From: Ovis canadensis
Lineage: Eukaryota > Chordata > Mammalia > Artiodactyla > Bovidae
Assembly (NCBI RefSeq): GCF_042477335.2
Contig: NC_091727.1
Span: forward strand, 143,656,501-143,720,500
Reading direction: 5' to 3'
DNA length: 64,000 bases
Shown here: in pieces, positions 22,961 through 35,315 of the stretch
Layout: each line of letters starts with the position of its first letter
Numbering within the stretch: position 1 is the stretch's first letter
Position numbers and translations under genes: made by a program
Notes under the pieces: generated by a model
The model's input: only the letters and a program-made list of their open reading frames with translations
The model's database searches: none
What the model was told of the DNA's origin: nothing

Positions 22961-24738
22961 GAAGTTCACTCCAAGTTATTGGGCCATATTTAAAAGATTG
23001 AGGGAATGTTTAAGCCTAGGAAATCTGTTGAAAGTAATGCAGATTTTGGTGGTAAGCAATTAAGAAGACACTATTGCTTTATTGTTAGAACTTTGCCAAA
23101 GTCAGTTAGGAAAAGAGACAAGAAAATATCTCAGATGTTTTAACAAGAGAGAAACAAGACTATATGGTCACTGACGCAGGCAGTTGAAAATACGTAATGG
23201 TGGTAGGACATAGCTGAAGTTCTGTTTGAGTTGTTCCAATTTTTAAAATAAGAAGCAATAGTATTGGCCAAGGATGAGTGAGTTAATTATCTAGAAGAAT
23301 AAGAGAGAAAAAAAAAAAAAAAGAACACTAATATGATATGGTTGTTAAGGCCACATGAAGTGAAAGAACAGTAACTTAAAGTTCTAACATTTAACAGAAT
23401 CAAGCATTCATATTTTATTGATATTCTTTTCTCCTTTGACTTCTACAAAACTATACTTGCTGTTTTCTCCATCTTTATTATCTCTACCTCTCTGTCTCAA
23501 TTCATCATATTAATACATCTTTTATCATCCATATGTCATCTCACCTCAAATGTCTTCTCAAAGAGGCCTTCCCAGTTTGTTGAGAGTTTAGCTAAACCAG
23601 TCTATGATATAGCAATATCAACACCCATTTTGCATAGCTAAGTAGCCTACAGGGGCCTTGAACTGACACTAGCCTCATTCACAAGTGCACACCCTAGATA
23701 ACAGCCTTTAGAGTCACAAGTAAGTGTTAAGCTCCTGATATGACTTCTCCAGCACCTCTGGCAATAAGAGAATCACTCCTGCCTCCCAATTCCTTTTCTC
23801 ATGCACCCCTTAAGTAAGACGACTGTGGAACTTACCAAAACACTGCTTTTTTTTTTTTTTTTTTTTTTGAATTGACCAGTCTAGCCTTAGTTCAGGAATC
23901 CCAAAAATATTCCACCCATGGTCCTTGATAAGGGCAAATGCTTCAGGTGCCACTGTTTGCTCTCTGCCTGTACCCTGCCCTCCCCTTTCTGTGTGAACCC
24001 TCAAGATGCTCTCTATATCTTCCTGGGCCCTTGAGTAACAGCCTTCTATATTTCATTTTCCCTTGTGATCTTCATTGAACTGATGGCCCACATTTGGCAT
24101 CCCAAGGCTTTATCTAACAAATGTTAGTTTAACAAAGTTTACCACAGAACTGGTTCTAAGAAAAATCTATTCCATTTAGTTTAATTTATTTGTGTAAATT
24201 ATGTGCCTTTTAACAGTGATTTTTTTCATTAGGGACATGTGACCTCATTTTGGCCAATAAAATAGTCAGTTGAGAGGTTCCTGAGTAATATTTTTTTCTC
24301 CTTCTTGAAATATGACATTCCTTCTTTCTCTAGATGTTGTTGTATCTAGATGTGTCAATGAAATTGCAGCTGCTTTTTTACTCCCAGCCTGGGGATGAAG
24401 CTCACAATAGCAGCTAAAATCAAGGGAATTAACAGAGAAGCAAAGTTAGAGCCTAGATGTGCCACATCTGAAACTTCCTTGCCTTAGGATAGATATTGTG
24501 TTAAGTCAAATAATAAAATTTTTCATTTTTAATTTATTTGAGTCAGGGTTTTCAATTATATGAATCTAAAACCATCTAAATACACATACCTTGTTTGATT
24601 TTTTTCTCTTATCACTACCAACATTCTCTAATGAATGTATGTGTATTCTTATGTATTGCCCATCCTGTAGATCACCAGCTCCAGAAGAGAAGAAATCATT
24701 TTTCTTCTTATCATTGTATTTTCAGTGTCTATAGCAGT
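22961..24738. other. Intergenic stretch with a poly(T) run
   Basis: No gene recognised. A T run of about 22 at 23848-23869 may be the reverse complement of a poly(A) tail. The bases right of it (to about 24080) look like the body of a minus-strand retrocopy or old LTR, which I cannot identify. Confidence 0.4.
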
Positions 24739-24751
24739 GCTTTCCACATCA

Positions 24752-27700
24752 GCAGTTCAGTTTAGTCATTCAGTCATGTCCGACTCTTTGGGACACCATG
24801 GACTGCAGGACACCAGGCTTCCCTGTCAATCACCAACTCCTGGAGGTTGCTCAGATTCACATCCATCAATGACCTAAATCAAATCCCTTAGGATTATACA
24901 GTGGAAGTCAGAAATAGATTTAAGGGCCTAGATCTGATAGACCGAGTGCCTGATGAACTATGGATGGAGGTTCATGACATTGTACAGGAGACAGGGATCA
25001 AGACCATCCCCAAGAAAAAGAAATGCAGAAAAGCAAAATGGCTGTCTGAGGAGGCCTTACAAATAGCTGTGAAAAGAAGAGAAGTGAAAAGCAAAGGAGA
25101 AAAGGAAAGATACTCCCATTTAAATGCAGAGTTCCAAAGAATAGCAGGGAGAGGTAAGAAAGCGTTCCTCAGCGATCAATGCAAAGAAATAGAGGAAAAT
25201 AACAGAATGGGAAAGACTAGAAATCTCTTCAAGAGAATTAGAGATACCAAGGGAACATTTCATGCAAAGATGGGCTCGATAAAGGACAGAAACGGTATGG
25301 ACCTAAAAGAAGCAGAAGATATTAAGAAGAGGTGACAAGAATACACAGTAGAACTGTACAAAAAGATCTTTATGACCAAGATAATCACAATGGTGTGGTC
25401 ACTCACCTAGAGCCAGACATCCTGAAATGTGAAGTCAAATGGGCCTTAGAAAGCATCACTATGAACAAAGCTAGTGGAGGTGATGGAATTCCAGTTGAGC
25501 TATCTAAGATCCTGAAAGATGATTCTGTGAAAGTGCTGCAATCAATATGCCAGCAAATTAGGAAAACTCAGCGGTGGCCAAAAGGCTGGAAAAACCCAGT
25601 TTTCATTCCAATCTCAAAGAAAGGCAATGCCAAAGAATGCTCAAACTACCGCACAATTGCACTCATCTCACACGCTAGAAAAATAATGCTCAAAATTCTC
25701 CAAGCCAGGCTTCAGCTATACACGAACCGTGAACTTCCAGATGTTCAAGCTGGATTTAGAAAAGGCAGAGGAACCAGAGATCAAATTGCCAACATCTGCT
25801 GGATCATCAAAAAAGCAGGAGAATTCCAGAAAAACATCAATTTCTGATTTATTGAATATGCCAAAGCCTTTGACTGTGTGGATCATAATAAACTGTGGAA
25901 AATTCTTCAAGAGATGGGAATGCTGGACCACTTGAACTGCCTCTTGAGAAATCTGTATGCAGGTTAGGAAGCAACAGTTAGATCTGGAAATGGAACAACA
26001 GACTGGTTTCAAATAGGAAAAGGAGTACATCAAGGCTGTATATTGTCACCTGCTTATTTAACTTATATGCAGAGTACATCATGAGAAACGCTGGGCTGGA
26101 AGAAGCAAAGGATGCAATCAAGATTGCTTGGAGAAATATCAATAACCTTAGATATGCAGATGACACCACCCTTATGGCAGAAAGTGAAGAGGAACTAAAA
26201 AGCCTCTTGATGAAAGTGAAAGAGGGGAATGACAAAGTTGGCTTAAAGCTCAACATTCAGAAAACGAAGATCATGGCATCTGGTCCCATCACTTCATGGG
26301 AAATAGATGAGGAAACAGTGGAAACAGTATCAGATTTTATTTTGGGGGGCTCCAAAATCACTACAGATGGTGGCTGCTGCCATTAAATTAAAAGATGCTT
26401 ACTTCTTGGAAGGAAAGTTATGACCAACCTAGATAGCATATTAACAACAGAGACATTACTTTGCCAACAAAGGTCCGTCTAGTCAAGGCTATGGTTTTTC
26501 CAGTGGTCGTGTATGGATGTGGGAGTTGGACTGTGAAGAAAGCTGAGTGCCGAAGAATTGATGCTTTTGAATGTGGTGTTGGAGAAGACTCCTGAGAGTA
26601 CCTTGGATTGCAAGGAGATCCAACCATTCCATCCTAAAGGAGATCAGTCCTGAGTGTTCATTGGAAAGACTGATGCTGAAGCTGAAACTCCAATACTTTG
26701 GCCACCTCATGCGAAGAGTTGACTCATTGGAAAAGGCCCTGATATTGGGAGGGATTGGGGGCAGGAGGAGAAGGGGATGAGAGAAGATCAGATGGCTGGA
26801 TGGTATCATCAACTCGATGGACATGAGTTAGAGTGAACTCCAGGAGTTGTTGATGGATAGGGAGGCCTGGTGTGCTGCGATTCATGGGGCTGCAGAGAGT
26901 CAAACTCGACTGAGTGACTGAACTGAACTCAGCATCCATAAAGTCGGTAATGCCATCTGACCATCTCATCCTCTGTTGTCCCCTTTTCCTACTGCCTTCA
27001 ATCTTTCCCAACATCAGGGTCTTTTTTAATGAGTCAGTTCTTCCCATCAGATGGCCAAAGTATTGGAGTTTCAGCTTCAGCATCATTTCTTCCAATGAAT
27101 ATTCAGGACTGATTTCCTTTAGGATTAACTACTTTGATTTCCTTTCATTCCAAGGGACTCTCAAGTGTCTTCTCCATCACCCCAGTTCAAAAACATCAAT
27201 TTTTCGGTGCTCAGATTTCTTTATAGTCCAACTTTCACATCCATACATAACTACTGGAAACACCATAGTGTTGACTAGATCGACCTTTGTTGGTAAAATA
27301 ATGTCTCTGTTTTTTAATATGCTGTCTAGGTTGGTCATAACTTTTCTTCCAAGGAGCAAGTGTCTTTTAATTTCATGGCTGCAGTCACCGTCTGCAGTGA
27401 TTTTGGAGCCCAAATAAAATAACGTTTGTCACTATTTTCATTTTTTCCCAATCTATTTGCCATGAAGTGATGGGACAGCATGCCATCATCTTAGTTTTTT
27501 GAACGTTGAATTTTAAGCTAGCTTTTTCACTCTTCTCTTTCACTTTCATAAAGATGCTCTTTAGTTCTTCTTCACTTTCTGCCATAACAGTGGTGTCGTC
27601 TGCATGTCTGAGGTTATTGATACTTCTCCCAGCAATCTTGATTCCAGCTTGTGCTTCATCCAACCCAGTGTTTTGCATGATGTACTCTGCATTTAATTTA

Positions 27701-27833
27701 AATAAGCAGATTGACAATATACAACCTTGATGTACTCCATTCCCGGTCTGTTGTTCCATGTCTGGTTCTAACTGTTACCTCTTGATCTGCCTGCAGATTT
27801 CTCAAGAGGCAGGTGAGATGATCTGGTAAGGTG
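24752..27833 (-). mobile_element. Outer BovB LINE, split by a second BovB
   Basis: Minus-strand BovB in two pieces: its 3' terminus at 24752-24866 and the rest at 26940-27833, where it is 5'-truncated in the RT. The flanks GCTTTCCACATCA (24739-24751) and GCTTCCACGTCA (27834-27845) look like an imperfect target duplication. The two pieces join cleanly when the plus-strand BovB between them is removed. Confidence 0.88.
24867..26932 (+). mobile_element. Inner BovB LINE, opposite orientation
   Basis: Plus-strand BovB, 5'-truncated after the endonuclease. It starts at ATGACCTAAATC (DLNQIPxDYTVEVRNRF), is open over 24901-25335 and 25332-25847, has the YADD motif at 26153-26164, and ends at CTGAACTGAACTCAG. 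Stops at 25333-25335 (TGA), 25845-25847 (TGA) and 25965-25967 (TAG) break it. CATCCAT repeats at 24860-24866 and 26933-26939 mark the target duplication in the host BovB. Frames are longer than in the outer copy, fitting a younger age. Confidence 0.9.
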
Positions 27834-28616
27834 GCTTCCACGTCATAAGCTCTCATAAATACCCACTGAATCATAAATTCTCTCTTTCAATCCTTTCTTA
27901 TTTCCTTCCCTGCCTCACTAGTTTAAGTTATTTCCTTTTCTGCTTTCTTCCTCGCCAATAATGTCCTAAGTATAAAAGTTTAGTTGCAATATGATGATCA
28001 TGATCTACTTATGTGCTTGAAAATGCTTCAAGGTCAATGGAGTAAGAGGCCATTTTTTTCTTCAGGTGATTTACAACCTCATTTTATAAGGTGGTTAGAT
28101 TTCAGATGTCTCAGGGCTGAGGCACCCTCTCTAAGGACAGACTAGTGTTGACTACCTCATTTCTCCTTATTTTACTTCACCATTGAGTGGAAAGAGGTAA
28201 TAGCCTATTAAGGTGAATTATATATAGCTGTCATTCCAGAAGCAATTTTTTTTCACTTTTTAAAAAATAATTTAGTTGCTCCTTTCTTCATCTAAATTTC
28301 ATAAATCACATATTGTCATGATTCCTTACAGTATACCTATATTAACTCCATTTTACAAACAAGAAAAATGAGACTTAAAAATTACCCCTTGGAAATCTAG
28401 CTTCCAAGGGAAAGAACTGAGATTTGGGCCTAGATTTGTGTGATTTTAGAATTAAAACATATGCAATTGCTGGCGGCAGATTGAATTCTAGTTCAACCGA
28501 CCTACATGTCGATAGAATATACTTCTCTCAGAAACTGAATATTGAATGGAACAGCACTTCATTGGGCCTGATCTTGTATGACAGATCTTAGTTAAGGCAT
28601 TTTTTAAATTAAAGTA
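27834..28616. other. No feature recognised
   Basis: No gene or nameable repeat in this A/T-rich stretch. Confidence 0.5.
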
Positions 28617-28681
28617 TGTATTAATCAGGGTTCTCCAGAAAAAGCAGCATCAATAGAATACACACACACACACACACATAT

Positions 28682-29094
28682 TGTTATGCCCAGAGTCCGA
28701 GTCCCCAAAACTGAGAGAATAAGACATCCACAGCAATGCAAAAGCATAAAGGGGTTTATTGCTAGCTCGAGTTAGGGCCCAGGTTTCATCCAGCACAGTG
28801 GAATCCGACAAGAGCCCCGAGCTCTGAATCACATATACTTTTATACAGACGGTTCTTTGTTTCTGTAACAGCATAGCTGATTGGTTAAACTGTATGCATG
28901 CATGGGACTTTTTAACCTCGCATCCCTATCTGAATTGGCTCGGGTCTGGCACGGGCGGGGGGCTATGGGGATTTTTCTGATTGGTCTAGCTACACTGCCT
29001 GTGGGAGTTCCCAGTGCCTCAGCTTTCCTAGAGACTAAACCTCAGGCCTAGCCTGCCCCTTAGAGCCTGTCCTGGCTTCAGTTTGGTCCTAACA
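28682..29094 (-). repeat. 3' LTR of the class I provirus
   Basis: 413 bp with TG...CA ends, about 95% identical by eye to the 5' LTR, plus an internal block of about 9-10 bp (near 29038) missing from the other. Its AATAAA lies at 28755-28760 (as TTTATT on the plus strand). Confidence 0.9.
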
Positions 29095-29106
29095 TTCCCC
29101 CCTGTC
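29095..29106 (-). promoter_or_regulatory. Polypurine tract of the provirus
   Basis: On the minus strand GACAGGGGGGAA directly precedes the TG of the 3' LTR, the position and composition expected of a plus-strand primer tract. Confidence 0.75.
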
Positions 29107-29111
29107 TTCAG

Positions 29112-29500
29112 CTACATAGAGGAATCTTCCTCTTTATTTTGGGGCAGGGCCTGATACTGTTGCCTCTGTACCATCAGTTGGACAGTATTGACGCTATCTT
29201 TTACAAAGGCAACAAGCTTAGTTATTATGCATGGACCAAAAGTAAGTATTAATAGTAGCACTATTAGAGGGCCCACCAGGGTGGAAATTAGCATTGTTAA
29301 CCACAGGGACTGTTGGAACCAGGACTCAAATTAATTTTGAGATTTTTTTTTTTTTTTGATTTAGCCCTTTTTTTTTTAATCTTGGCCAGGGACTCTCTGA
29401 TTACCCCTGAGTGATTTACATAAAAACAATGTTTTTTCTCTAACACAGCACATAGGCCCCCTGAGAGACTTCATAGTCAAGATACTTTTTGGAAATTGGG
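29112..29500 (-). pseudogene. env remnant (transmembrane subunit, C-terminal part)
   Basis: The minus-strand frame 29294-29112 (60 residues) has a long hydrophobic membrane segment (LIVLLLILTFGPCII) and a short cytoplasmic tail ending at a stop just before the purine tract, as in gammaretroviral Env TM. Upstream, across a T-rich frame break near 29345-29385, the frame around 29452-29426 carries the CX6CC-type region, with one cysteine of the pair replaced by histidine. Further upstream the frame is full of stops. It is a fossil, not a gene. Confidence 0.8.
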
Positions 29501-31189
29501 GCCGAGGTCTCTTTCTTCTGTAACTTCTTCCTGCTGTGCATGGGCGTAGGCCTGACTAATAGAGGAGAAGTCTCTCTCTACCTGATCTAAGTTGGGGTTT
29601 TTTACATATGAAACCAGCTTCTACCCTTGTAGTTGCAGCAATTTAGTTGGTCCCTCTCAGAGATGAAATAGACAAGGGCCAAACAAGAGACCTATCAGGA
29701 TGGTCATCTCTGGTCCCCGGAAACAGAAGGTAACATTTGGGGTGAGGGTTGCAGGCTTTGTGACCCCTTCTGATGGGTTGGTGGTGAGGCAACAGAGCTG
29801 TGCTCCAGGAATCTTGTGTTCAGTCTGAAGTTACCATCCTCCACCTGGGTGGGGGCTCAAAGACATTGTTATGCGTATTTTTTGAGTAGGAACCAGGACT
29901 CTGTCTGGAGGCTATACCAACCTTTGATTGTTTCTGATTTTGTATCCCCTCCCTTCCCTGATTATCAATTGTTTGAATCCATGCTTTGGAATTGAGGGAA
30001 GGCCAAGGAGGCTGAACAAAGTCTATATCTTACAGATAAGAAATGGAGAACACAGAGCAGATCTGTACTCCAGAGCCCCACAGAGTCCTGCTCAGTTTTA
30101 ATTTTAGGGAACTAGGCAGCAATGACTATGATAACTTCCTGTCAAAATGGGGCATAGGACTGCCCCAGCTTGGAACAATACAAGCTCTAATCTGAAAGTA
30201 CACCCATAGCATCACCTAGTTATTTTCCAGGATATCTGAACCGTAGCTACTCTATTTTGACTTTTAATTGTAAACTATTTTTTAATAGCCAAAGCAGATT
30301 TTGCCGTTAATGACAGTGGTTTTCTAGATATGAGAAGATGCAAGAATTGGGACTCATACAATCTTTTCCTGAAAAGATCTAACTATCTTATGGCCTGTTC
30401 TGCCAGTTTTTCCCAGAGCACAGAGTGCCTCATTCCTGATTTTTACCCTGAAATCTTTTCAGGGGGGTTGAAAGTCAGCAGTTGTAGCGGCCATGATTTA
30501 ATCTTTGTAGATACCCATGGTGCTGAGAGTGTCCATTCTCAGGTAAACAGGCCACTCAATGTGCTGTTACTGGACTAGGCCATAAAACAGTATCTAAAAT
30601 TTTCTGGACCACCTGTCTTACTAGCTTTTTGATCCAGGAAAATATTTTCTCTTGTTGCTTCTTGCCATATCTAGAGTTACACTGTTACCATCATCGATCT
30701 CATATGGGACTATATATTATTCTATTAGAGGCCTCATACACATACAGTGTAAGAAACAGCAATTTTGTAAAACAGGTGAAATACAAATAACATAGCCGCA
30801 GTATTAGTAAAGTCACAAGTAAGACTTATGTTAAGAACTTCCATTAGATGTAGCCCAGTATATCTTCAGGTTATCTGACTTAGTCTGTCCTGTAGAATCT
30901 TTATCTTCCAGGGAAATTATATATTGGCACCATTTATAAGAAACATAGCCCAGTTTTCTAGTGTCACTAGACTGATTATCTTTAGTATGATTTAATTTTT
31001 AAAGTAAATTTTCTCAGGGCCAACCAGTTAAAGTCTGGTAATAGAGAAATTTACCAAGGTAACCCAGAACTAGACACAGGTTATTGGCCCAAAACCCAAC
31101 AATTGGATTGATTTTTAAAACTAGCATAGGATCAGGCCTATGATAGAAAAGCATTTGACTTATATGCAAAGGTCTGAGAAGTCAAGAAA

Positions 31190-31480
31190 ACATAAATGAT
31201 CATACGAATCAGGTCCCGCATCTCGGGGAAGCTGTCTACCTCTGATGTCGTCATCTTCTCATCCTGGTGTAGTGTAGTTTCTCCTGATAAAAAAGTCCTT
31301 CCATCCAGGTTGGAGACAGTCCCTTAAATTATGTCTTTTTTCCAGTCCTGGTTGCAGGTCATGAAGCATCTGATCTTCATCCAAAGATAGATTACTGAGA
31401 TAAGCTTCAGAAACAAACTTAGGGTGTTCTTCAAGAATTTAATTAAATTTTACATTAACATCACATAACAGCAAAGAACT
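31190..31480 (-). pseudogene. Possible pol remnant (integrase C-terminal region)
   Basis: The minus strand reads a short LHDLQPG stretch followed by LQPGWKD, resembling the C-terminal domain of gammaretroviral integrase, at the distance from env where the end of pol should lie. Only this patch is recognisable. The call is by pattern memory. Confidence 0.5.
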
Positions 31481-33850
31481 ATCTAAGAGATGAGGCTTAC
31501 TAGATGCAGACCACCATTAACAAACTAGTATTTAACATTTTGAAATATCTTTTTCTCCTTAAAGTTACCCTTATTTTTATTAAATATTACCAAATTAAGG
31601 CTAGTTTGTTTGCAAAATAGGTCTGTTCTCACTGATTTTGGTCTGATGATTTTTATAACCATAATTTATTATAGGCTTTTTATTTTGCTGAAACATTTAT
31701 AGAGTCTCAGACTGAACTTTTAAAATAAAACAGGGCTGGGAAACTCACACCAAAGGCTTATCACAGATTTTACCTAACAAAGCTAGGTGAATTCTTCCCT
31801 TTTTAAGGTCTCAAAAATTTCTTGAGATTTTTGTATCCATGAGATAACCTTTCTAACTCATTTGATAAACTTACTGGAAACCTAAGAACTTCCAATTTGT
31901 GGAGGAGTCAGATAGGAAATATAATTATTTTGTTTATAACGTTTAATTTTACCAAAGTATTGTCATAATTAGTTTGAGAGGAAGATTTCCCCTACTCCCT
32001 GAAAACATAAGATTCAACCCCATAATTTTTCAGATAGAAACCATAAAAGTTATAAGCATATTTACTGGTTCATTCAATCCTTTTGCTAACTTTTGTGAAG
32101 TCATCAGGTTTTTCATTAAAATACCAGGACATATCAGAATGTTAAAAACTCCATATAATTTTTAAGATATCTGTATTAGTAATTTTACCATACATTATAA
32201 CCTGAGCGGATTTATTACTCATCTGATAATCTTTTCTAAGTAATTTAACCAACCAAATAAGCACAGTTTAATATCTCTCTTTTGGATGTTCCAGGGGCCC
32301 TCTGAAACATCCCAAAGTTAGCTAGAGATCAAAAGAACTTCAAAAGAGTTCTATTTAGGAAGTTTTATCAAAGAGATCAATTAAAAGGATTTAGAACATT
32401 TGGTCAGATTTTAAGTTACACCATTCTGGAGAGACTATTTTAGACGGATATTTTTAAAGAATAATTATTTTTAATAGAGTTTATATAAAAGCTCATATCT
32501 CATTTACATATTTTAGAAGTTTTTTTTTTTTACTTGAGGTAATTTTTTTGTTGTCAAACTTGTAACAGATATAATATTTAACTCATATTAAACCTAGGTA
32601 CAATGAAAATATTTTACTTAATGTTAAGTACTCTAAGACATGTCTATATTAAATAGGTCAACAAACAAACATTAATATCAGGTATTTAACACTGAATATT
32701 TCCCAGTTCACATAAACCTGGAGTTTATTGTTTAATTTAGAATTACTTGATTTGTAAGCACTTATCTTTTTTAAGCCAAATAAATAGATCTCATATACAA
32801 ATTAACCTCAAAAATATTACCTAGAGACAGAGACATACCAACACATATTTAGACAGACACAATGCAAGATCTAGCTTCAAGTCTTTTTTTTTTTTTTCCT
32901 TATAAATATATTTATATCAGAGAAAACAAGGCACTTTGGGAGCATTACGGCTCACTCTCTTACACATACATCATTTTAGACAGAAAGTGAAAACTGGTTA
33001 GTTTCTCAAATGAGTTAACTGAGTAAAGTTAATACAATAACAAAATTGCTCCCTAGCCCTTCCTGAGGCACGGGATGAGGTGCATCTCTGGGCAACACCT
33101 GGTATCCCAGGTCAGCTGGACCCCGGTAGAGCTCAAAGCCTGATGAGCCCAGGAAGCCTGACAACTCCCCTGAGCAAAAGCCCCTAGCCTTGGGGCACTG
33201 CCCTCCTCCCCAAGCAGGTGAGGGGGGGCTGAAGTGGGAGGCAAGCAGAGAGCAGAGCTGGGACACGGTGGGAATGCTTAAGCAGGATCACCAAAGCCAC
33301 AGAGACCTCAATCTGTCTGAGCTGGCACTGCAGAGCTGGAGGATCGGTGCCACAGGAAGAGATTTCACATTAGCCCTGACAACACTGCCTCAGCTCTGCG
33401 GTGACATTGGCCAGCGTCGTTTCTGAGGGGCGCGCGAGCTTCCATTGGAGGCGAGCTGGAGCTCAGGCCAGCTTCTCTGAGCCTCCAAGGGATCGCTGAG
33501 CCTGCCCCCTTCCCATGGCTGTTCCTTTGGAATGTACTCATCTCACAACCAAGGCAGAGCCACAAGTCACTTCTGACACTGCCGACTGGAAGCTGGGCCC
33601 CTGGGCCACAGAAATGGGGGCAGGTCCCCTGGGCTGGGCAGAACAGGGAAGGGAGGCGGCTCCTTGCCTTCAGCCCTCAGAGTCCTTAGGGGCCATTGCT
33701 CCACACCCTCACCAGCCTCAGCCCAGTTTAAATAATCACTAAACGGCATTCTACAATTACAGAATTCCAAAGACACACAATTACCTGCAAAGGGTCCTTT
33801 ATCATCTTAAAGGGCTCTGGGTTTTAAGAAGCTTTTTTTTTTTTTTTTCC
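31481..33850. other. Provirus interior without recognisable genes
   Basis: An A/T-rich half (31481-33000) and a GC-rich half (33000-33850) lie where gag and most of pol should be. I find no capsid, protease or RT motif on the minus strand. The GC-rich frames (for example 33266-33015) match nothing I know. Confidence 0.5.
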
Positions 33851-34047
33851 TCAGTATCAGGAGTTAGAGATGGTCTAGATAAGTGCTTTTAAGAGCCCTG
33901 GTCTCAAGGCACAGGGAAAGAAAATCAAGTTCTAACAAATGGCAGCAGGTCTAAACCACATGGTGGCCAGACAAAGCAAAATGGCCATCGAAAATCACTA
34001 CACAGATCACAGAGTTAAAAGACACACATATAAACCCGGCAGTCCTC

Positions 34048-34127
34048 ATCAAAGTGAAAGTGAAGTCACTCAGTCGTATCAGACTGTTTGGAACCTGTGG
34101 ACTGTAGCCCACCAAGCCTTTCCGTAA
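34048..34127 (-). mobile_element. Bov-A SINE fragment inside the provirus leader
   Basis: AGTGAAAGTGAAGTCACTCA, then GACTGTAGCCCACCAAGCC, is a reverse-complement Bov-A monomer. It post-dates the provirus. Confidence 0.75.
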
Positions 34128-34493
34128 CATCAAAGATTTTAAGGGAAGAAAGGAAGCCAGGTTGAAAGAAGAAGGGGGAGGAGGAGGGAGAGGGGGCAAA
34201 AGGGGTGGCCTTACAGACCTCTCCTGCCACCTACAGATACCCAGGCGTTACGGGACTTTTCCCTGGCTTCCAGAGAAGGGAGGGCTGGAACTCGGCCCTA
34301 CCAGAAATCAGAACCAGAATTTGAGTTCTCTGCCAAGAGGAGGTGATCAGTCTCCAATCCTCAGCTCAGGCTGAGGGCCCTTTGACCAGATTTCTGTGTC
34401 CAGGACCAGGGGACTAGAAAAACAGGGAAGGATAGGAAGGGTTAAGGAGAGGAGACAGAGAGGGAAGGGGAGAGAGATCAATAAAGTCTCTTG

Positions 34494-34501
34494 TTTCTTA
34501 C
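34494..34501 (-). promoter_or_regulatory. Splice-donor-like site in the provirus leader
   Basis: The minus strand reads AACCG|GTAAGAAA, a good 5' splice-site match, about 330 bases after the primer site. This is a position where simple retroviruses splice to env. Inference only. Confidence 0.4.
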
Positions 34502-34829
34502 CGGTTGGGGCACTCTGGCCAGCTGTCCACGTCAGGAGGAGACCAGGGACAAAAGAGTCCCAGTTGCGGCCGCTGGGTCTGGTCCATTGGCAGGCAAGCT
34601 GGCCCCTGAGTACCCCGAGTGGTCAGGATGTCAGTCTCATCTATTTCACCAATAATAAGAGATTTTGTGCCCGGCAGGACATCCACAGAGCCAGCCACCT
34701 CCCCAGCACAATGCTAGGCCTTGGCCTTATGCTGGACTTAACCAGAATTAACACTGGTGTTCAGAGATCTCTCCTCCTAGTGAGGAAACCCCTTCTGCCG
34801 GGAGAGTGTTATTCTTCCCAGTTAAAGGG

Positions 34830-34847
34830 ATCCCAGACGAGCCCCCA
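34830..34847 (-). promoter_or_regulatory. Primer-binding site, proline-tRNA type
   Basis: On the minus strand the 18 bases starting 2 nt after the 5' LTR begin TGGGGGCTCGTC, the usual gammaretroviral tRNA-Pro complement, with one mismatch that I can see. Confidence 0.85.
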
Positions 34848-34849
34848 AA

Positions 34850-35253
34850 TGTTATGCCCAGAGTCTGAGTCCCCAAAACTGAGAGACTAAGACATCCACA
34901 GCAATGCAAAAGCATAAAGGGGTTTATTGCTAGCTCGAGTTAGGTCCCAGGTTTCATCCAGCACAGTGGAATCTGACAAGAGCCCCGAGCTCTGAATCAC
35001 ATACACTTTTATACAGATGGTTCTTTGTTTCTGTAACAGCATAGCTGATTGGTTAAACTGTATGTGCGCATGGGACTTTTAAACCTCTCATCCCTATCTG
35101 GATTGGCTCGGGTCTGGCGCAGGTGGGGGGCTACGGGGATTTTTCTGATTGGTCTAGCTACACTGCCTGCGGGAGTTCCCAGTGCCTCAGCTTTCCTAGA
35201 GACTACCTAGCCTGCCTCCTAGAGCCTGTCCTGGCTTCAGTTTGGTCCCAACA
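34850..35253 (-). repeat. 5' LTR of the class I provirus
   Basis: 404 bp with TG...CA ends. On the minus strand it has several CCAATC boxes, a TATAAAAG box (plus strand about 35005-35013) and AATAAA (plus strand 34923-34928), a complete promoter and poly(A) layout. Confidence 0.9.
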
Positions 35254-35269
35254 ACATAAATATAAATAT

Positions 35270-35315
35270 ATTAAAATATATATATATATATATATATGTA
35301 AGTATATATATAGAG
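35270..35315. repeat. TA-rich simple repeat
   Basis: TA dinucleotides at about 35274-35297 and a second short run beside them, within the ERVL-type LTR next to the provirus insertion point. Confidence 0.9.

Larger units (their letters stand above)
28682..35253 (-). mobile_element. Gammaretrovirus-like ERV provirus (class I), defective
   Basis: Two same-direction LTRs of about 410 bp bound 5.7 kb. On the minus strand the order is 5' LTR (35253-34850), primer-binding site, leader with a splice-donor-like site, a region without recognisable gag, an integrase-like remnant near 31480-31200, an env remnant ending at 29112, a purine tract and the 3' LTR (29094-28682). Flanking 4-mers ATAT (28678-28681) and ACAT (35254-35257) differ by one base. 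The internal part is too short for complete gag, pol and env, and all frames are broken. Confidence 0.88.

Noticed and set aside
24901..26386. Long plus-strand frames with reverse-transcriptase motifs as host genes
   Set aside because: They are BovB polyprotein pieces, split by stops and bounded by target duplications.
31974..32165. Possible small gene in the provirus interior
   Set aside because: A/T-rich, plus-strand, opposite to viral sense, no motif.
33015..34890. GC-rich ORFs on both strands as exons or gag
   Set aside because: They overlap each other on opposite strands, show no family motif and lie inside a provirus. No support for coding.
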